Shown here: positions 8,192 to 17,678 of the stretch, piece by piece | Layout of the letters: each line of letters begins with the position of its first letter | How positions within the stretch are numbered: the stretch's first letter is position 1 | DNA from: UBA1413 sp037447215 | GTDB lineage: Bacteria > Bacteroidota > Bacteroidia > Bacteroidales > Prolixibacteraceae | Direction of reading: 5' to 3' | DNA: 64,000 nucleotides | Assembly: GCA_037447215.1 (NCBI GenBank) | Contig: JBBIHB010000006.1 | Span: 59,650-123,649, forward strand | Made by a program: the position numbers and the translations under genes | The notes under the pieces: generated by a model | Seen by the model: the letters and a program-made list of their open reading frames with translations, nothing else | Databases searched by the model: none | What the model was told of the DNA's origin: nothing

Positions 8192-9058
8192 TTAATGTTG
8201 GATACGCTTAATTTCTGTTGCATTTATTTTGGTGCTAATCCTGAATTTGACCGCTATAGGTTCAAGAAGTTTAAAACTGGTCAATTCCACATTCATCCAG
8301 TCAGAAGTCAAGATATCGGCACCAATAAGATCGGTTGATAAAACCAATGCCTGGTTATCCGGCTTCTGACCTTCATGGAGTATGCCTGCTTCTGAAATGT
8401 TCAGTTGCGGGCTCCGGTAATTTATCAAAGCCTCAATGCAACCTATATCATCTATACATCCTGTACGTTCCCACAAAATGCCCGTATAATTAAAAAGGGC
8501 ACCATTAATTTTCTGGTTTTTCCTAAAATACACTGCAGGTAAATTAATTATTACATCAGCTTCAGCAACGGCCTTATGAACGTGAAGTTTTTTTACTGAA
8601 CCCGTATTTTCTACTGGGATATAATACCTGAAATCGTTGGCGGGCAAAACGCGGCCTCCATTATCTTTCGATATCCTTTCGATACCACTGTTTTTATAAG
8701 TAGTTGCCCAATCATCAAAGGTATTGTCAAAAAGCCAAACTTCGCTTGCACCGGCATTGAAACATAGATTGATAACACCCCTAACCAGGTTCGGATATGA
8801 ATTGTAGCCTGTGCCGGGTTGGCGGTCCCAAGCCATTGTTGGTTTGATCAGTACTTTTGATTTGCGTTTTATAAACCGGTCAATTCCTCCCAATTCAATC
8901 AACCCGCTTTCAAGAATAGTTCTCCAATCGGGTTTATTTCGCAGGTCTGCCACAACATACTTTGGTGATGGTTTGATTTGCCCGGATAAGCTTGGTGGCA
9001 AATAAAAACCTGCAGTTGCTGCAAGGAAGGCTATAAATTCACTTCTTTTTATCAGCAT
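8192..9058 (-). CDS. DUF362 domain-containing protein
   Basis: 288-residue protein with a hydrophobic N-terminal segment (about residues 8-24) that may be a signal or anchor; no twin Arg is seen. The remainder looks like DUF362: a KVLIKPTMAW-type strand-turn, NLVRGVINLCFNAGASEVWLFD, and ADVIINLPAV with KINGALFNYTGILWER. DUF362 proteins often carry Fe-S ligands or sit near redox proteins, but no cysteine cluster is visible here, so no redox role can be claimed. The 5' end overlaps the end of prmC by 20 bases, which implies co-transcription and translational coupling. Function unknown. Confidence 0.7.
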   Translation of the reverse strand: MLIKRSEFIAFLAATAGFYLPPSLSGQIKPSPKYVVADLRNKPDWRTILESGLIELGGIDRFIKRKSKVLIKPTMAWDRQPGTGYNSYPNLVRGVINLCFNAGASEVWLFDNTFDDWATTYKNSGIERISKDNGGRVLPANDFRYYIPVENTGSVKKLHVHKAVAEADVIINLPAVYFRKNQKINGALFNYTGILWERTGCIDDIGCIEALINYRSPQLNISEAGILHEGQKPDNQALVLSTDLIGADILTSDWMNVELTSFKLLEPIAVKFRISTKINATEIKRIQH

Positions 9059-9926
9059 AATTCAATCTGTTATTAAAATATTCAACAGGTTTGCGTGCCT
9101 TGACCATCCGGTTTTTTCCCTGAAGGTCGTTTTTCAATGCCAATGAATCAAATCCTGAATTTTGAAGCAGTTCGAGGACCTGACTGCCGAATTTTTCATT
9201 GATTTCAAGATACAAACGTCCTCCCGGATTAAGGGAAACTATAGCATAACGGGCAATCACTTCGTAAAATATCAGAGGCTCGTTATCGGTTACAAATATT
9301 GCAGAATGGGGCTCATGATCCAAAATATTCAACTGCATTATTGAACTTTCATTTTGAGTTACATAAGGCGGATTGCTCACAATAAGGTCATAATCGTTGT
9401 CATTTTCCAAAAATCTCGGGTCCAGGACATCGGCTTTGAAAAACCGTACCTTTAATTTATTGTTTCGGGCATTCTCTATGGCTACTGACAAAGCTCCGTC
9501 CGAAATATCGCAACCCGCCACTTCAGCTTCGGGGAATGCTTTTTTTAGGGACAAGGCTATGCACCCGCTTCCGGTACCAATGTCGAGAATTCTTCCCGGA
9601 ACTGGTTCTTCCCTGATAATCCATTCCGTTAATTCTTCGGTCTCAGGTCGGGGAATAAGCACCTGTGGTGTAACCTTAATTCGTAATCCCCGAAATTCGG
9701 ACATTCCAATTATATAATGTATAGGTTCAAATTTTTTAAGGCGGGTGACGATGTTTTCTATTGTTTTAAATTCATCAGGGTTGATTTTTTCATCGCGTCG
9801 AAGTACCAGATCGGTCAGGTTAAAATCTTTCAGATGGTTGAAAATGAATTTAATAAAACCTTCAATCTCATCTTTTGGGTATAAACCGTTCAATTCGTTT
9901 CTGATATATTGAATAGTCGCCTGCAT
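9039..9926 (-). CDS. prmC: Peptide chain release factor N5-glutamine methyltransferase
   Basis: Methylates the Gln of the GGQ motif in release factors RF1/RF2 with S-adenosylmethionine. The 295-residue protein has the N-terminal helical domain, the SAM-binding motif ILDIGTGSGCIALSL (113-127) and the catalytic NPPYV (185-189). IPRPETEEL (91-99) is also typical. Start ATG at 9926. A minus-strand TAACTTTG lies 15 bases upstream, so the leader is very short. It is followed by, and overlaps, the DUF362 gene; ribD is divergent. Confidence 0.93.
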   Translation of the reverse strand: MQATIQYIRNELNGLYPKDEIEGFIKFIFNHLKDFNLTDLVLRRDEKINPDEFKTIENIVTRLKKFEPIHYIIGMSEFRGLRIKVTPQVLIPRPETEELTEWIIREEPVPGRILDIGTGSGCIALSLKKAFPEAEVAGCDISDGALSVAIENARNNKLKVRFFKADVLDPRFLENDNDYDLIVSNPPYVTQNESSIMQLNILDHEPHSAIFVTDNEPLIFYEVIARYAIVSLNPGGRLYLEINEKFGSQVLELLQNSGFDSLALKNDLQGKNRMVKARKPVEYFNNRLNYADKKK

Positions 9927-9940
9927 TATACTATTTTTGG

Positions 9941-9948
9941 CAAAGTTA
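9941..9948 (-). promoter_or_regulatory. -7 box (TAACTTTG, minus strand) for prmC
   Basis: Exact TAnnTTTG match on the minus strand in the 37-base gap between prmC and ribD. Only a few bases of leader remain before the prmC ATG. A less exact TACTATTTTG on the plus strand overlaps it and may serve ribD. Confidence 0.4.
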
Positions 9949-9963
9949 CTATTTTGGTATTAA

Positions 9964-11022
9964 ATGACGAACCATATAAAATATATGCAACGGTGCATCG
10001 ACATTGCCGGAATGGGAGCGGGACGCACCGCCCCCAACCCGATGGTAGGTTGCGTTATTGTTCATCAAAGCAGAATAATTGGTGAAGGTTACCATATTGA
10101 ATGTGGAAAAGAACATGCAGAAGTGAATGCCATACGTTCGGTAAAAAACCCCAACTTGCTGCCTGAATGCACTTTGTATGTAAGTCTGGAGCCATGTTCA
10201 CATTATGGGAAAACACCTCCGTGCAGCGACTTGATAATTGAGAAGAAAATTCCCCATGTGGTGATTGGAACAACAGATACATTTGCAGAGGTTGCTGGCC
10301 GGGGTATCGAAAAGCTTCGAAAGGCAGGAATAATAGTTGAAACCGGTGTTCTCGAAAACGAATGCCGGTGGCTCAACCGCAGGTTTTTTACATTTCACCA
10401 AAAGAAAAGGCCTTATATAATCCTCAAATGGGCACAAACCCTCGATGGCTATATAGATATGAACCGATTCCCGGGGCAACCACCCCAGCCAAATTGGATA
10501 TCCAACGATCTTGCCCGGACTTTGGTACATAAAGGCAGGGCACAAGAAGCAGCTATCCTGGTTGGAACCCGTACGGTACAGCTCGATAACCCATCGCTTA
10601 CCACCCGGCATTGGAGCGGAAGGTCTCCACTAAGGGTTGTAATTGACCGTAAAGGTATCCTGAAAGGAAACCTGAAAATTTTTAATCCTGATGCACCCAC
10701 ACTGATTTTTACAGATGAAGAACCTAATCTTCCTTTTGCAAGCCATTTCAAGTTGGACTCAGGCAGGGATGTGGTTACTCAGGTACTGGAACAGCTTTAC
10801 ACACGTGGCATATTATCTTTGATCGTTGAAGGTGGCTCCTTTACCCTCCAGCAATTTATTTATAAGGGCTTATGGGATGAAGCTCAGATATATTACGGAC
10901 CAGTCATAATTAACGAAGGGGTCAAGGCCCCAGGACTTCAGGGAGAAATTTTTGAGTACCTCCAGTTAGAAGGCACCATTCTCTCAGTAGTCTTAAATCC
11001 TGCCATGCCTTACAGGCTTTGA
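9964..11022 (+). CDS. ribD: Bifunctional diaminohydroxyphosphoribosylaminopyrimidine deaminase / reductase
   Basis: Catalyses two successive steps of riboflavin synthesis. The 352-residue protein has the N-terminal zinc deaminase domain with H51 and E53 (HAEVNAI) and the C78/C87 pair (EPCSHYGKTPPC). The C-terminal NADPH reductase domain shows LKWAQTLDGYIDM, VGTRTVQLDNPSLTTR and LIVEGGSFTLQQFI. Both active sites look intact and the length is normal. Start ATG at 9964. The last 13 bases overlap the convergent small lipoprotein gene. Confidence 0.93.
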   Translation: MTNHIKYMQRCIDIAGMGAGRTAPNPMVGCVIVHQSRIIGEGYHIECGKEHAEVNAIRSVKNPNLLPECTLYVSLEPCSHYGKTPPCSDLIIEKKIPHVVIGTTDTFAEVAGRGIEKLRKAGIIVETGVLENECRWLNRRFFTFHQKKRPYIILKWAQTLDGYIDMNRFPGQPPQPNWISNDLARTLVHKGRAQEAAILVGTRTVQLDNPSLTTRHWSGRSPLRVVIDRKGILKGNLKIFNPDAPTLIFTDEEPNLPFASHFKLDSGRDVVTQVLEQLYTRGILSLIVEGGSFTLQQFIYKGLWDEAQIYYGPVIINEGVKAPGLQGEIFEYLQLEGTILSVVLNPAMPYRL

Positions 11023-11432
11023 GGGCCTATCCCTGAAGGGAGAATCGGGATTTTCAGCTTTTTTTCGACATACTGAAAATAATAGAACAGCCTGTGGTTT
11101 AACTCCAAACCATAATCAATAAGTGGTTGGTAATCGATGTAGGTTTCGAAGAACCGATTGTTGCGACCTGAGTTGACCCTTGTATTCCAAGCCGAAACAT
11201 ACTGCCTGTTCCACGATTCCAGGTAACTTTGCGAATGATACCAAACCGGGCGTGATTGACTTATAAACCATATTTCGAATCCGGGATCAAGAATAATAAG
11301 TTCGTAACTGATGCTGTCTGCCTTTTGCCCTTCTTCGCCTGTAATGGATACATGTGCAGCTTTTTTCTGCATCGAACACGAAGGAACTATAACTATTACC
11401 ATTAGCAAAAGGTAAAATAATAAATTTTTCAT
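11010..11432 (-). CDS. Small lipoprotein, DUF6146-like
   Basis: 140-residue predicted lipoprotein with a hydrophobic signal and lipobox VPSC. The mature part has the ordered features I associate with DUF6146: an ELIILDPGFEIWF strand, a tyrosine- and asparagine-rich middle (SQSYLESWNRQYVSAWNTR), and IDYGLELNHRLFYYFQYV near the end. Start is the ATG at 11432; a TTG at 11441 would add three residues. Function unknown; no catalytic motif. Its stop codon lies inside the end of the convergent ribD gene. Confidence 0.65.
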   Translation of the reverse strand: MKNLLFYLLLMVIVIVPSCSMQKKAAHVSITGEEGQKADSISYELIILDPGFEIWFISQSRPVWYHSQSYLESWNRQYVSAWNTRVNSGRNNRFFETYIDYQPLIDYGLELNHRLFYYFQYVEKKLKIPILPSGIGPQSL

Positions 11433-11584
11433 GGCTTTCAACTTTAACTTCTAAGTATACGCAAAACCAAACACTTGGTTCAATGCTGATTGGCCGTCAT
11501 AATTTACTATTTTGATTTTTTCTGAAAGATTTGAAATCTTTAAAAATTCATCTTTAAATTTACCATCACGATAATAATTGAAAA

Positions 11585-13051
11585 ATGTGGTTCGACTGGA
11601 ATTTTCAACAACTTAATATCTGGGGGATACTCTCCCTGATGTTTTTAATTACCAGCATAGCCATTGCATTTATTATTGTCCTCGAAAAACGATCACCATT
11701 CAAAACAGCAGCCTGGATTTTGGTTTTGGTACTTCTCCCGGTTATCGGGCTGGTTTTTTATCTCTTTTTCGGGCAGGAGTACCGTAGGCAGAAATTTTAT
11801 TCGAGACGCGGAATCAAAGCGCTTTCCCGATTTAGGCGGGTGACCAGCAAACAATTTTACCGGTTGCAGAAAGCAGGGATGCCATTGCCACAGCCTGCCG
11901 AAAACTATCGTAAAATCATTTCACTGTTGCTGAATAATTCCCATTCGGTTATCACTACAGGTAACCGCGTAAAAATCCTGAACAACGGATTAAAGACTGT
12001 AGCCGCAATTTTCGATGCGCTCGAATCGGCAATGCACCATATTCATCTGGAGTACTACATTATCGATAATGATTCAACCGGAAATCGGTTAAAAGAGATT
12101 CTGATCAGAAAAAGGAAACAAGGAGTTGAAGTAAGGCTTATAATTGACGATGTGGGAAGCTGGGGACTTGGAAATAGCTATATAGATGAGTTGAAAAATT
12201 CTGGTGTTGAAGTATATTCTTTTATGGAGGTTAGGTTCCCAAGGTTGACCGGAAGGGTAAATTACCGGAACCACCGGAAAATTGTAGTTGTTGATGGCAT
12301 TATTGGTTTTACAGGAGGAATCAATATGGCCGACAGGTACATTAATGGATTGCCCGGAATCGGGCCATGGCGCGACACCCATCTTCAGATTGAGGGTGAT
12401 GCAGTAATCTGCCTTCAGGTGGTTTTTGCAGCCGACTGGTATTTTGTTAAAGGTGAAAACCTTTGGGGCGAAAATTATTTCCATCCATTATCGGAAGAGC
12501 AGGGTGTGCCGGTGCAGATTAGTGCCAGTGGCCCCGATTCGGATTGGGACAGCATAGGTCAGGCATTTTTTACGGCCATTGCTGGTGCAAGGTCCGAAGT
12601 AAATATTGTAACCCCCTACCTGATGCCACCGCCTGCCATCACAACCGCACTAAAAACCGCTGCACTTGGAGGGATTGATGTCCGGATAATTATCCCCGAA
12701 AAATCGGATGCCCATATTCCCCGCTGGTGTTCTTTTTCCTATGTTGAAGAACTGCTCGAAGCCGGGGTAAGGATATTTTTTTATCAGAAAGGGTTTATTC
12801 ATAGTAAAATAATAACCATCGATGGTGTTTTCGCATCAGTAGGAACCGCCAATCTCGATTTCAGAAGCCTGGAAACCAATTTCGAAGTTAACGCATTTGT
12901 ATATGACGAACACTTTACCCGCCAAATGAATGCATATTTCAAAGTTGATCTCCGGAATAGCCGTGAGATTTTCCTTGTGGATTGGAAAAAACGTTCCCGT
13001 TTCAATAAAACCCGTGAGTCGTTAGCCTATTTTATTAGCCCATTGTATTAA
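11585..13051 (+). CDS. cls: Cardiolipin synthase-type phospholipase D protein
   Basis: Membrane enzyme that condenses two phosphatidylglycerol molecules (or a related pair) into cardiolipin. The 488-residue protein has two N-terminal membrane segments (about residues 13-32 and 42-62) and two PLD domains. Their HxKxxxxD motifs are HRKIVVVD (H230), followed by GFTGGINMADRY, and HSKIITID (H406), followed by ASVGTANLDFRS. The layout and length match bacterial ClsA. Start ATG at 11585, with a TACTATTTTG at 11505-11514 as a possible weak promoter element. Transcribed alone. Confidence 0.92.
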   Translation: MWFDWNFQQLNIWGILSLMFLITSIAIAFIIVLEKRSPFKTAAWILVLVLLPVIGLVFYLFFGQEYRRQKFYSRRGIKALSRFRRVTSKQFYRLQKAGMPLPQPAENYRKIISLLLNNSHSVITTGNRVKILNNGLKTVAAIFDALESAMHHIHLEYYIIDNDSTGNRLKEILIRKRKQGVEVRLIIDDVGSWGLGNSYIDELKNSGVEVYSFMEVRFPRLTGRVNYRNHRKIVVVDGIIGFTGGINMADRYINGLPGIGPWRDTHLQIEGDAVICLQVVFAADWYFVKGENLWGENYFHPLSEEQGVPVQISASGPDSDWDSIGQAFFTAIAGARSEVNIVTPYLMPPPAITTALKTAALGGIDVRIIIPEKSDAHIPRWCSFSYVEELLEAGVRIFFYQKGFIHSKIITIDGVFASVGTANLDFRSLETNFEVNAFVYDEHFTRQMNAYFKVDLRNSREIFLVDWKKRSRFNKTRESLAYFISPLY

Positions 13052-13200
13052 GATGTTAAAATCCTGATTTTGTATCGCTTTTGAAATACTTTTTATAAGT
13101 TTAGCCCGCCAAATAAACCTTAACAATTAATCTTTTTACTATGGGGGTTGTTATAAAACCTGAAATTGTTTTTTTAAGAATTTGTTGAAAGGGGAAAGGA

Positions 13201-15690
13201 ATGAATTTACGTTACCTTATTTTTTTGATATCTGTATTTTTTACGATTGCGTCAGAGGCCCAGCAAAAGCTGCAAAGGCTTCCTTTTGTTCCTGATTTAC
13301 CGGTTTGCTATGCCTCGCCCGAGGTTAGGAAATCATTTATTCCCCCACCTCCGGAATTTACCAACCGTTTAAAATCAGCAAAACCGGGTGCCGATATTGT
13401 AGTGAATTACATCGGTTTTCCCGATAGTGCCAGGATTGCCTTTGAATATGCCGTTTCAATATGGGAGTCATTGATTTTCTCGCCGGTGCCAATATATATG
13501 CAGGCACGATGGCAGGTATTGGCAAATAATGTACTTGCAAATTGTGGCCCGGCTGACTATTTTGTAAATTTCGAAAGAGCCCCTCTTCCCAATGTTTATT
13601 ATCCGGTTGCACTGGCCGAAAAATTGACTCGCGAACAAATAACCGGACCAAACAGCCCCGATATGATTGCACGCTTCAATTCAACCATTCCCTGGTATTT
13701 TGGAATTGACGGAAAAACTCCGGTCAACCGTTACGACTTTGTTTCGACAGTACTGCACGAAATTGCCCATGGTTTGGGTTTTACCGGATTTTTCAGTGTA
13801 AATACTTCAAGATTACTTGGTTATTCAGGAAACCAGGAAGGATTACCTGCTGTTTATGATTATTTCGTACAGGATTTTAAAAGTAAACGGCTTGTCGATA
13901 CAGCATTTTTTCCAAACCCTTCTGAAACTTTATATCGTGCACTAACATCAAATCTGCTATATTCGGGAAGTTTTTTGGGTGCAAAATGGAACAGTAATAA
14001 TCTTCCACGCTTGTACGCACCTTCCTCATTCAACGATGGTTCGAGCATCTATCATCTGAATGGTTTTACCTATCCTTATGGAAACCCAAATTCCATGATG
14101 ACCCATACAACAGGAAGGGGTGAAGCTATTCATTCGCCAGGGCCTGTTTCGCTGGGCATACTTTCCGATTTAGGGTGGAGGCATCTGTTTCTCGAACACG
14201 AACCCGTGAAAGATATGGAAATTATTGATCAACCCTTTGTGTTCAAAGCAAAAGTAAGGAGTGATATGGGACTCGATACTGCCTCGTTCAGGGTAATTTG
14301 TTCTGCCGATAATTTTGTAACATCAATCAATCAGCTACATTTTAAATACGATATACATACTGGCGATTTTATTGTACAATGGAAGCCTGAAATTGAAACC
14401 GGAACTATAAAATACTACATTGCAGCAAAAGATACAGCCGGCAGGGAATTTACCCTTCCGGGTATGGCCCCCGAAGAATTTTATGCCATCACCATAGGAG
14501 CTGATACCATAAAACCCGTAATTGTGCATAACCTGTCAACATTTGTATTATCAACAGCCGGAAGTTTCATGATTGAGGCAACTATATCGGACAACCTTGC
14601 AGTTGACACCGCATTTGTTATTCTTTACAAAAATGATATAGAAATTGGCCGCATAAGCCTCGATAATACCGGTGGATATAATTATTCTGGTGTTGTTGAT
14701 TTGGTGCGATTTGGTCTTGAGCGGGGAGGGAAACTATGTTACAAGATTGTGGCCATTGATGGGGCAATACGTAGAAATGCACGGATTGAACCCGGGGAAG
14801 GAACATTTTCGGTGACTGTTGAACAGATATTACAACCTATAGCAGGCTTTTTTACCGACTTTAATGATGGAGGGCATGATTTCATATCAGGCGATTTTTC
14901 GGTTATCCGGAAGAAAAACTTTGACAATCCGGCTTTGCATAGCCCTAATCCTTACCCAAGCCCTAATGAAGACAAAAAAACATTCAATTTTGTTACCATT
15001 TTAAGGTTACCCATTATTGTAAAAGAAAATGGCATCATGAGTTTTGATGAGGTGGTGCTGGTTGAACCGGGCGAAAACGGAACTGTATTTGGTGACGACG
15101 AGTTCTGGGATTATGTGATTGTAGAAGGCAGCAAAGATTTTGGAAAAACATGGCAACCCATAGTCAATGGCTACGACTCAAGGGCAAATATTTCGTGGCT
15201 GAATAAGTACAACAGCAATTTTTCAGGGCAGGACTCAAAAGCTGTGGGTTCGAAGGAACTTTTCATAAACCGCCAGTTTTCATTAACAGGCAATGGAAAT
15301 TTTAAGGCAGGCGACACCATTCTGATCCGGTTCCGTTTGTTTTCTGATCCTTATGCCAATGGTTGGGGGTGGGCCATCGACAATCTCCGCATTCAGCAGG
15401 GGGTAAGCACCCCCTTTCAGCAAGCTATTTCGCCCGGACATTTTACTTTCTGGCCAAATCCTGTTGCCGATCAGTTGAATTACTCTTACACAGGTGATGT
15501 GCCCGTTGGGCAGGTTACATTTGAAATATTCGACAGTATGGGCAGGTTAATTAAAGTTTTTAGTGAAATCAGGGTTTTTCCGGGTTCTTCGGCCCGGGTC
15601 ACTATTCCCGATATCCCGGCCGGGCTATTCATAATTTCTGTTAAGGCCGATCATTTTCCTGTTACACGGTTTAAGATTTTGAAACAATAA
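13201..15690 (+). CDS. Secreted zinc metalloprotease-like protein with T9SS type A sorting domain
   Basis: 829-residue exported protein. A Sec signal peptide of about 20 residues (ending near ASEAQ) is followed by a protease-like region with HEIAHGLGF at H186-H190. This is the HExxHxxGF zinc motif of metzincin-type peptidases. A NSMMTH segment about 110 residues later may be the Met-turn. The middle holds beta-rich modules, including a Gly-rich jelly-roll stretch (about 540-730, with GWGWAIDNLRI). The last 80 residues form a type A T9SS sorting domain (FWPNPVADQLNYSY, IFDSMGRLIKVF, IPAGLFIISVKAD), so the protein should cross the outer membrane by T9SS and be anchored or released. Substrate unknown. 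Monocistronic. Confidence 0.75.
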   Translation: MNLRYLIFLISVFFTIASEAQQKLQRLPFVPDLPVCYASPEVRKSFIPPPPEFTNRLKSAKPGADIVVNYIGFPDSARIAFEYAVSIWESLIFSPVPIYMQARWQVLANNVLANCGPADYFVNFERAPLPNVYYPVALAEKLTREQITGPNSPDMIARFNSTIPWYFGIDGKTPVNRYDFVSTVLHEIAHGLGFTGFFSVNTSRLLGYSGNQEGLPAVYDYFVQDFKSKRLVDTAFFPNPSETLYRALTSNLLYSGSFLGAKWNSNNLPRLYAPSSFNDGSSIYHLNGFTYPYGNPNSMMTHTTGRGEAIHSPGPVSLGILSDLGWRHLFLEHEPVKDMEIIDQPFVFKAKVRSDMGLDTASFRVICSADNFVTSINQLHFKYDIHTGDFIVQWKPEIETGTIKYYIAAKDTAGREFTLPGMAPEEFYAITIGADTIKPVIVHNLSTFVLSTAGSFMIEATISDNLAVDTAFVILYKNDIEIGRISLDNTGGYNYSGVVDLVRFGLERGGKLCYKIVAIDGAIRRNARIEPGEGTFSVTVEQILQPIAGFFTDFNDGGHDFISGDFSVIRKKNFDNPALHSPNPYPSPNEDKKTFNFVTILRLPIIVKENGIMSFDEVVLVEPGENGTVFGDDEFWDYVIVEGSKDFGKTWQPIVNGYDSRANISWLNKYNSNFSGQDSKAVGSKELFINRQFSLTGNGNFKAGDTILIRFRLFSDPYANGWGWAIDNLRIQQGVSTPFQQAISPGHFTFWPNPVADQLNYSYTGDVPVGQVTFEIFDSMGRLIKVFSEIRVFPGSSARVTIPDIPAGLFIISVKADHFPVTRFKILKQ

Positions 15691-15745
15691 TAAGACAAAA
15701 AAAACCATTACCTTTAGCAGAGAAAGGCTGATTTTTTTTGGTTGT

Positions 15746-17515
15746 ATGAAAAGTGTTTGTATTGCGGAAATTCTATCTTCAACTTCCTGGTCAGGAATAG
15801 GTGGAGTTGTAAGTTTAATGCAATTAACGATAAAAAATTCAAGTTCGATCCATACAGTCTATACTTTACTATTCATTCTTCTGATTGCTTTATCTGCTTT
15901 GGCTTTCATATTGGCTAGAAAAATCCGGAAATTGAATTCAAAGAAAAAATCAAACCAGGTATTTGAAGAGAACGAACATGAAAAAATAGGCCATATTAAC
16001 AAAATTGCACATGAACTGTTAACTCCGTTAAGCCTTATAATTTCACCTCTCGAAGAAATGATAAATAGCAATAGTGATTCGTTGCAAGGAATGAAAGAAA
16101 CCTTTTTTATGATTCACCGGAATGCAAAATACCTTCAGAGACAAATCGGACAGATAATTGATATATCACAATACAAAAGCAGGGAGGTGTCACTGGCTTT
16201 TTCCGACACCCATATTTCTGCTATGATAAGGGACGTGGCATTAAATTTTAAGGAACTTGCCAGGCGAAATGGATCTGAAATTATACTTGAATTACCCGCT
16301 GATGAAATAACTGCCAGCATTGATGCTGAAAAAATTGAAGCAGTTCTTTATAATCTGGTTTCAAATTTTCTTAAAAATTCTCTGCCAGGGCAATTAATCG
16401 GAATATCATTAAAAATTGAAGAAATATTTGACCATTTAAATGAGTTTAAGAAATACCTGTTATTTTCAATTACCAACCACCCAGGAATTAATTATGATTC
16501 TCTGGAAGAAAAGAAATTTATCGATGTAAATGAAATTGAAGGTTTTGATTTATCCTACCCGAAATTTCTTATTGAGAAGCATAATGGGTTTATTAAATTA
16601 GGGTTGGCAACTGATGTCAGTTTTAAAATTGATTTCTATTTGCCATATTCTTCAATTCTGGTAATAACCCCCGATGTAATTGTATCGGGAAGCAATACAT
16701 CGAAAGAAATCAATACACTGATACATGAACACGAGAAATATTGGGTTGGTAATGAGAGATTTAAGGTTGTACTTGTTGAAGACAATTATGATTTAAGAAA
16801 CTTTTTAGGAATAATCCTTTCAAGGGATTATGAGTGTTATACCTTTGAAAACGGGAAAAAGGCTCTTGAAATGATCCTCGAAATTATACCCGAAATAATA
16901 ATTGCTGATGTAATTATGCCTGAAATGAATGGATTGGAGCTATGCAAAGTGGTAAAAGAAGAAAAAGCTACCTGCCACATCCCTGTAATTTTATTAACTG
17001 CGAAGATAAATGAAAAACAGATAGTTCAGGGGTATGAATACGGAGCTGATGCATATATTACCAAACCATTTAATACAGAGGTGCTGCTATCTCAGGTGAA
17101 AAGACTTATTCAGAACCGTAAATTAATCCGGGAAAAATATTTGTCCAGGAATTTTATGGTTGAAATTTCTGACTCTATGCCATCAAAGGACGAAGAATTT
17201 ATGTTAAGTTTAAAAAAAATATTGGATGAGAATATTGCAGATACTGAGTTTAATGTTAAAAAGCTTTCTTCACAAATGAATATGAGCGAAACACAACTTT
17301 ACAGGAAAATAAAGAACATTACCGGATATTCCCCCGTAGAGATTATGAGAATTTTCAGGCTGCAAAAATCCTGTGAATTACTCAAAAATAGAAACAATAC
17401 AGTGAAGGAGGTCTGTTTTCAGGTTGGCTTCAATAACCTATCCTATTTTGTGAAATGCTTCAGGGAATACTTTGGGGTAACACCGGCAGTATTCCGCGAC
17501 CAGGGGTTTAACTGA
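15746..17515 (+). CDS. Hybrid two-component regulator: membrane HisKA, degenerate ATPase, receiver, AraC-type DNA-binding domain
   Basis: 589-residue one-protein signalling system. One membrane span (about residues 36-56) follows a short N-terminus with no sizeable sensor domain. Then come a HisKA domain with phospho-acceptor H89 (AHELLTPLS), an ATPase-like region, a receiver with D388 (IIADVIMPEMNG) and Lys in ITKPF, and a C-terminal AraC/HTH_18 domain (about 485-585). In the ATPase region the N box is recognisable (YNLVSNFLKNS). The G1 position reads NHPGIN, and no GxGxG loop is found before IEKHNGFIKLG, so ATP binding is doubtful. Unlike a classical HTCS there is no periplasmic propeller. 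It lies just upstream of the FAS1/SusCD operon in the same direction and is the obvious candidate regulator. Confidence 0.82.
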   Translation: MKSVCIAEILSSTSWSGIGGVVSLMQLTIKNSSSIHTVYTLLFILLIALSALAFILARKIRKLNSKKKSNQVFEENEHEKIGHINKIAHELLTPLSLIISPLEEMINSNSDSLQGMKETFFMIHRNAKYLQRQIGQIIDISQYKSREVSLAFSDTHISAMIRDVALNFKELARRNGSEIILELPADEITASIDAEKIEAVLYNLVSNFLKNSLPGQLIGISLKIEEIFDHLNEFKKYLLFSITNHPGINYDSLEEKKFIDVNEIEGFDLSYPKFLIEKHNGFIKLGLATDVSFKIDFYLPYSSILVITPDVIVSGSNTSKEINTLIHEHEKYWVGNERFKVVLVEDNYDLRNFLGIILSRDYECYTFENGKKALEMILEIIPEIIIADVIMPEMNGLELCKVVKEEKATCHIPVILLTAKINEKQIVQGYEYGADAYITKPFNTEVLLSQVKRLIQNRKLIREKYLSRNFMVEISDSMPSKDEEFMLSLKKILDENIADTEFNVKKLSSQMNMSETQLYRKIKNITGYSPVEIMRIFRLQKSCELLKNRNNTVKEVCFQVGFNNLSYFVKCFREYFGVTPAVFRDQGFN

Positions 17516-17625
17516 AACTGTAAAATATGAAACAATAAGTTCATTTAAAAGTTTAAAAGACAAATTTTGTAAGAAATTTGATATATACTGTTGATTTTAC
17601 AACATCGACATACAAACATTTTTTA

Positions 17626-17633
17626 TATTTTTG
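17626..17633 (+). promoter_or_regulatory. -7 box (TATTTTTG) for the FAS1/SusCD operon
   Basis: Exact TAnnTTTG match 46 bases before the ATG at 17679. The in-frame TTG at 17631 lies inside this box, which argues against it as a start. Confidence 0.45.
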
Positions 17634-17678
17634 ACCCTTGGATTAAAAAACATCTTTATCAAATCTAATTTGCAAAAA

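Noticed and set aside
8144..8338. 64-codon plus-strand open frame opposite the DUF362 gene
   Set aside because: It is mostly antisense to a well-supported gene and has no family features.
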